Of a stretch of 64,000 nucleotides of DNA, positions 61,916 through 64,000 are shown in pieces. A program made the position numbers and the translations under genes. The notes beneath the pieces were generated by a model. That model was not told the origin of the DNA. It did no database searches and saw only the letters and a list, made by a program, of their open reading frames with translations. Each line of letters opens with the position of its first letter. The stretch's first letter is position 1. The DNA is from Heligmosomoides polygyrus polygyrus (lineage: Eukaryota; Nematoda; Chromadorea; Rhabditida; Heligmosomidae). The DNA is taken from the NCBI GenBank assembly GCA_947396885.1, contig OX377206.1:49397631-49461630 (forward strand), given 5' to 3'.

Positions 61916-64000
61916 TCTTAGCGTGGCCAGCTATACCCTATTCCGGAATGCCAGGCCTAGCCCGCGACTCTGGTGGAGGAAGGACCAACAACTAGGTTGG
62001 GCTACGTTCCTAGCGTGGCCAGCCATACTCGAAGCCGGAATGCCTGGTGTGGTCCGCACGTCCAGCGTTAGGTGCCGGCGAAGTCGACGACTGACGCTGG
62101 GTGAGAAAGGATCACCAGCTGGGTTGCGCTTCGTTCTTAGCGTGGCCAGCCATACCCTATTCCGGAATGCCTGGCCTAGCCCGCGACTCTCGTGGAGGAA
62201 GGACCAACAACTAGGTTGGGCTACGTTCCTAGCGTGGCCAGCCATACTCGAAGCCGGAATGCCTGGTGTGGTCCGCACTTCCAGCGTGAGGTGCCGGTGA
62301 AGCCGACGGGTGACGCTGGGTGAGGAATTATTACCAGATAGGTTGGGCTACGTTCCTAGCCTGGCCAGCCATACTCGAAGCCGGAATGCCTGGTGTGGTC
62401 CGCACGTCCAGCGTTAGGTGCCGGCGAAGTCGACGACTGACGCTGGGTGAGAAAGGATCACCAGCTGGGTTGCGCTTCGTTCTTAGCGTGGCCAGCTATA
62501 CCCTATTCCGGAATGCCAGGCCTAGCCCGCGACTCTGGTGGAGGAAGGACCAACAACTAGGTTGGGCTACGTTCCTAGCGTGGCCAGCCATACTCGAAGC
62601 CGGAATGCCTGGTGTGGTCCGCAGGTTCAGCCTCAGGGAGCTGCGAAGCCAACGACTGAGGCTGGTTGAGGAAATATCACCAGATAGGTTGGGCTTCGTT
62701 CCTAGCCTGGCCAGCCATACCCTATGTCGGAATGCCTGGCCTAGCCCGCGACACTGGTGGAGGAAGGACCAACAACTAGGCTGGGGCTACTTTCCTAGCG
62801 TGGCCAGCCATGCTCGAAGCTGGCGAAGCCGCCAAACCTGGCGTGGCCCGCACATCCAGCGTTAGGTGCCGGCGAAGTCGACGACTGACGCTGGGTGAGA
62901 AAGGATCACCAGCTGGGTTGCGCTTCGTTCTTAGCGTGGCCAGCCATACCCTATTCCGGAATGCCTGGCCTAGCCCGCGACTCTCGTGGAGGAAGGACCA
63001 ACAACTAGGTTGGGCTACGTTCCTAGCGTGGCCAGCCATACTCGAAGCCGGAATGCCTGGTGTGGTCCGCACTTCCAGCGTGAGGTGCCGGTGAAGCCGA
63101 CGAGTGACGCTTGGTGAGGAATTATTACCAGATAGGTTGGGCTACGTTCCTAGCGTGGCCAGCCATACTCGAAGCCGGAATGACTGGCGTGGTCCGCAGG
63201 TCCAGCGTTAGGTGCCGGTGAAGTCGACGACTGACGCTGGGTGAGGAATTATTACCAGATAGGTTGGGCTACGTTCTTAGCGTGGCCAGACATACTCAAA
63301 GCCGGAATGACTGGTGTGGTCCGCAGGTTCAGCCTCAGGGAGCTACGAAGCCAACGACTGAGGCTGGGTGAGGAATTATTACCAGATAGGTTGGGCTACG
63401 TTCCTAGCGTGGCCAGCCATACTCGAAGCCGGAATGCCTGGTGTGGTCCGCACGTCCAGCGTTAGGTGCCGGCGAAGTCGACGACTGACGCTGGGTGAGA
63501 AAGGATCACCAGCTGGGTTGCGCTTCGTTCTTAGCGTGGCCAGCCATACCCTATTCCGGAATGCCTGGCCTAGCCCGCGACTCTCGTGGAGGAAGGACCA
63601 ACAACTAGGTTGGGCTACGTTCCTAGCGTGGCCAGCCATACTCGAAGCCGGAATGCCTGGTGTGGTCCGCACTTCCAGCGTGAGGTGCCGGTGAAGCCGA
63701 CGGGTGACGCTGGGTGAGGAATTATTACCAGATAGGTTGGGCTACGTTCCTAGCCTGGCCAGCCATACTCGAAGCCGGAATGCCTGGTGTGGTCCGCACG
63801 TCCAGCGTTAGGTGCCGGCGAAGTCGACGACTGACGCTGGGTGAGAAAGGATCACCAGCTGGGTTGCGCTTCGTTCTTAGCGTGGCCAGCTATACCCTAT
63901 TCCGGAATGCCAGGCCTAGCCCGCGACTCTGGTGGAGGAAGGACCAACAACTAGGTTGGGCTACGTTCCTAGCGTGGCCAGCCATACTCGAAGCCGGAAT
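61915..64000 (+). repeat. Terminal L/S stretch running off the window
   Basis: It has S-L dimers and a hybrid unit near 62669 (head GAGGAAATATCACC, core CCCTATGTCGG) followed by the 137-bp unit 62760-62896. From about 63060 to 63480 it resembles 54205-54625 (offset 8,855). A private GAGCTACGAAG lies near 63343. The last unit is cut at the window end. Confidence 0.87.

Larger units (their letters stand above)
1..64000 (+). repeat. Satellite DNA array of 127-bp and 92-bp monomers, spanning the whole window
   Basis: Every part of the window can be read as consecutive copies of two related monomers, 127 bp and 92 bp, all in one orientation. Nearly every unit contains the core words TGGCCAG, ATAC and GGAATG at fixed spacing. 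No stretch over about 20 bp lies outside the monomer pattern. Junctions are direct, with no spacers or target-site duplications. The array runs off both ends. Open frames occur on both strands but simply follow the repeat. GC is about 59% in a typical long unit. Large direct tandem arrays with higher-order structure are typical of eukaryotic satellites. Chromosomal location and species cannot be read from the sequence. I cannot rule out local assembly error in copy number. Confidence 0.97.

Noticed and set aside
1..64000. CRISPR array
   Set aside because: Units are 92-127 bp and directly adjacent, with no unique spacers between short repeats and no cas genes.
1..64000. Subrepeats of an rDNA intergenic spacer
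   Set aside because: No rRNA gene sequence appears in 64 kb, which is longer than most spacers. It cannot be fully excluded, but nothing supports it.
1..64000. Telomeric repeats, transposon ends, LTRs or tRNA genes
   Set aside because: No short G-rich telomere-like tandem, no terminal inverted repeats with target duplications, no LTR pairs and no tRNA-like fold were seen on either strand.

Overview
The whole 64-kb window is one uninterrupted, head-to-tail satellite DNA array. I found no unique sequence, no credible protein gene, no RNA gene and no transposon in it. All units run in the same (+) orientation, and both window ends cut through the array, so it is longer than 64 kb. The kind of sequence points to a eukaryotic heterochromatic array (centromeric, pericentromeric, subtelomeric or B-chromosome type). 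Nothing in it identifies the species. GC content is about 59% in a typical long unit (75 of 127 bases). CpG is not depleted (12 CpG per typical long unit), which argues against a genome with strong methylation decay or RIP-like mutation, or else for very recent homogenisation.

Two monomer length classes build the array: a long unit L of 127 bp (example 93-219) and a short unit S of 92 bp (example 1-92). S matches L over about its first 80 bp but lacks about 35 bp of the 3' tail. L+S is 219 bp, and L-S-L is 346 bp. Units are mosaics: several head types (first ~30 bp), a conserved core and several tail types occur in many combinations. Rare length variants are 137, 126, 125 and 121 bp. I estimate roughly 540 monomers, with L about three times as common as S (not counted exactly).

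Layout: 1-7.2 kb is L/S mosaic including a block also found near 3.8-5.1 kb; 2.84-7.24 kb recurs at 11.54-15.72 kb; 8.46-9.73 kb is ten pure L units; 9.7-11.1 kb is a cluster of divergent units with copies near 15.8 and 31 kb; 16.3-21.2 kb is L/S mosaic; 21.3-23.9 kb carries 946/1,200-bp higher-order copies; 25.3-30.8 kb and 39.5-44.6 kb are rich in a 380-bp L trimer; 31.9-36.8 kb carries a 2,860-bp-spaced duplication; 44.4-49.6 kb a 3,403-bp-spaced one; 50.4-53.8 kb a 1,673-bp tandem duplication; 55.5-58.1 kb a 1,200-bp tandem; and 57.6-61.9 kb a 2,975-bp-spaced duplication. These copies share private base changes, so they are recent segmental duplications inside the satellite.

The most interesting signal is in the L tail: an inverted repeat that can form a 10-bp stem capped by a 4-bp stem. 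At least three tail subfamilies keep all ten outer pairs although both arms have changed, partly through wobble pairs. S units lack this hairpin. This could mean selection on a transcript or DNA structure, but other tail types break the stem, so it needs a formal covariation test.
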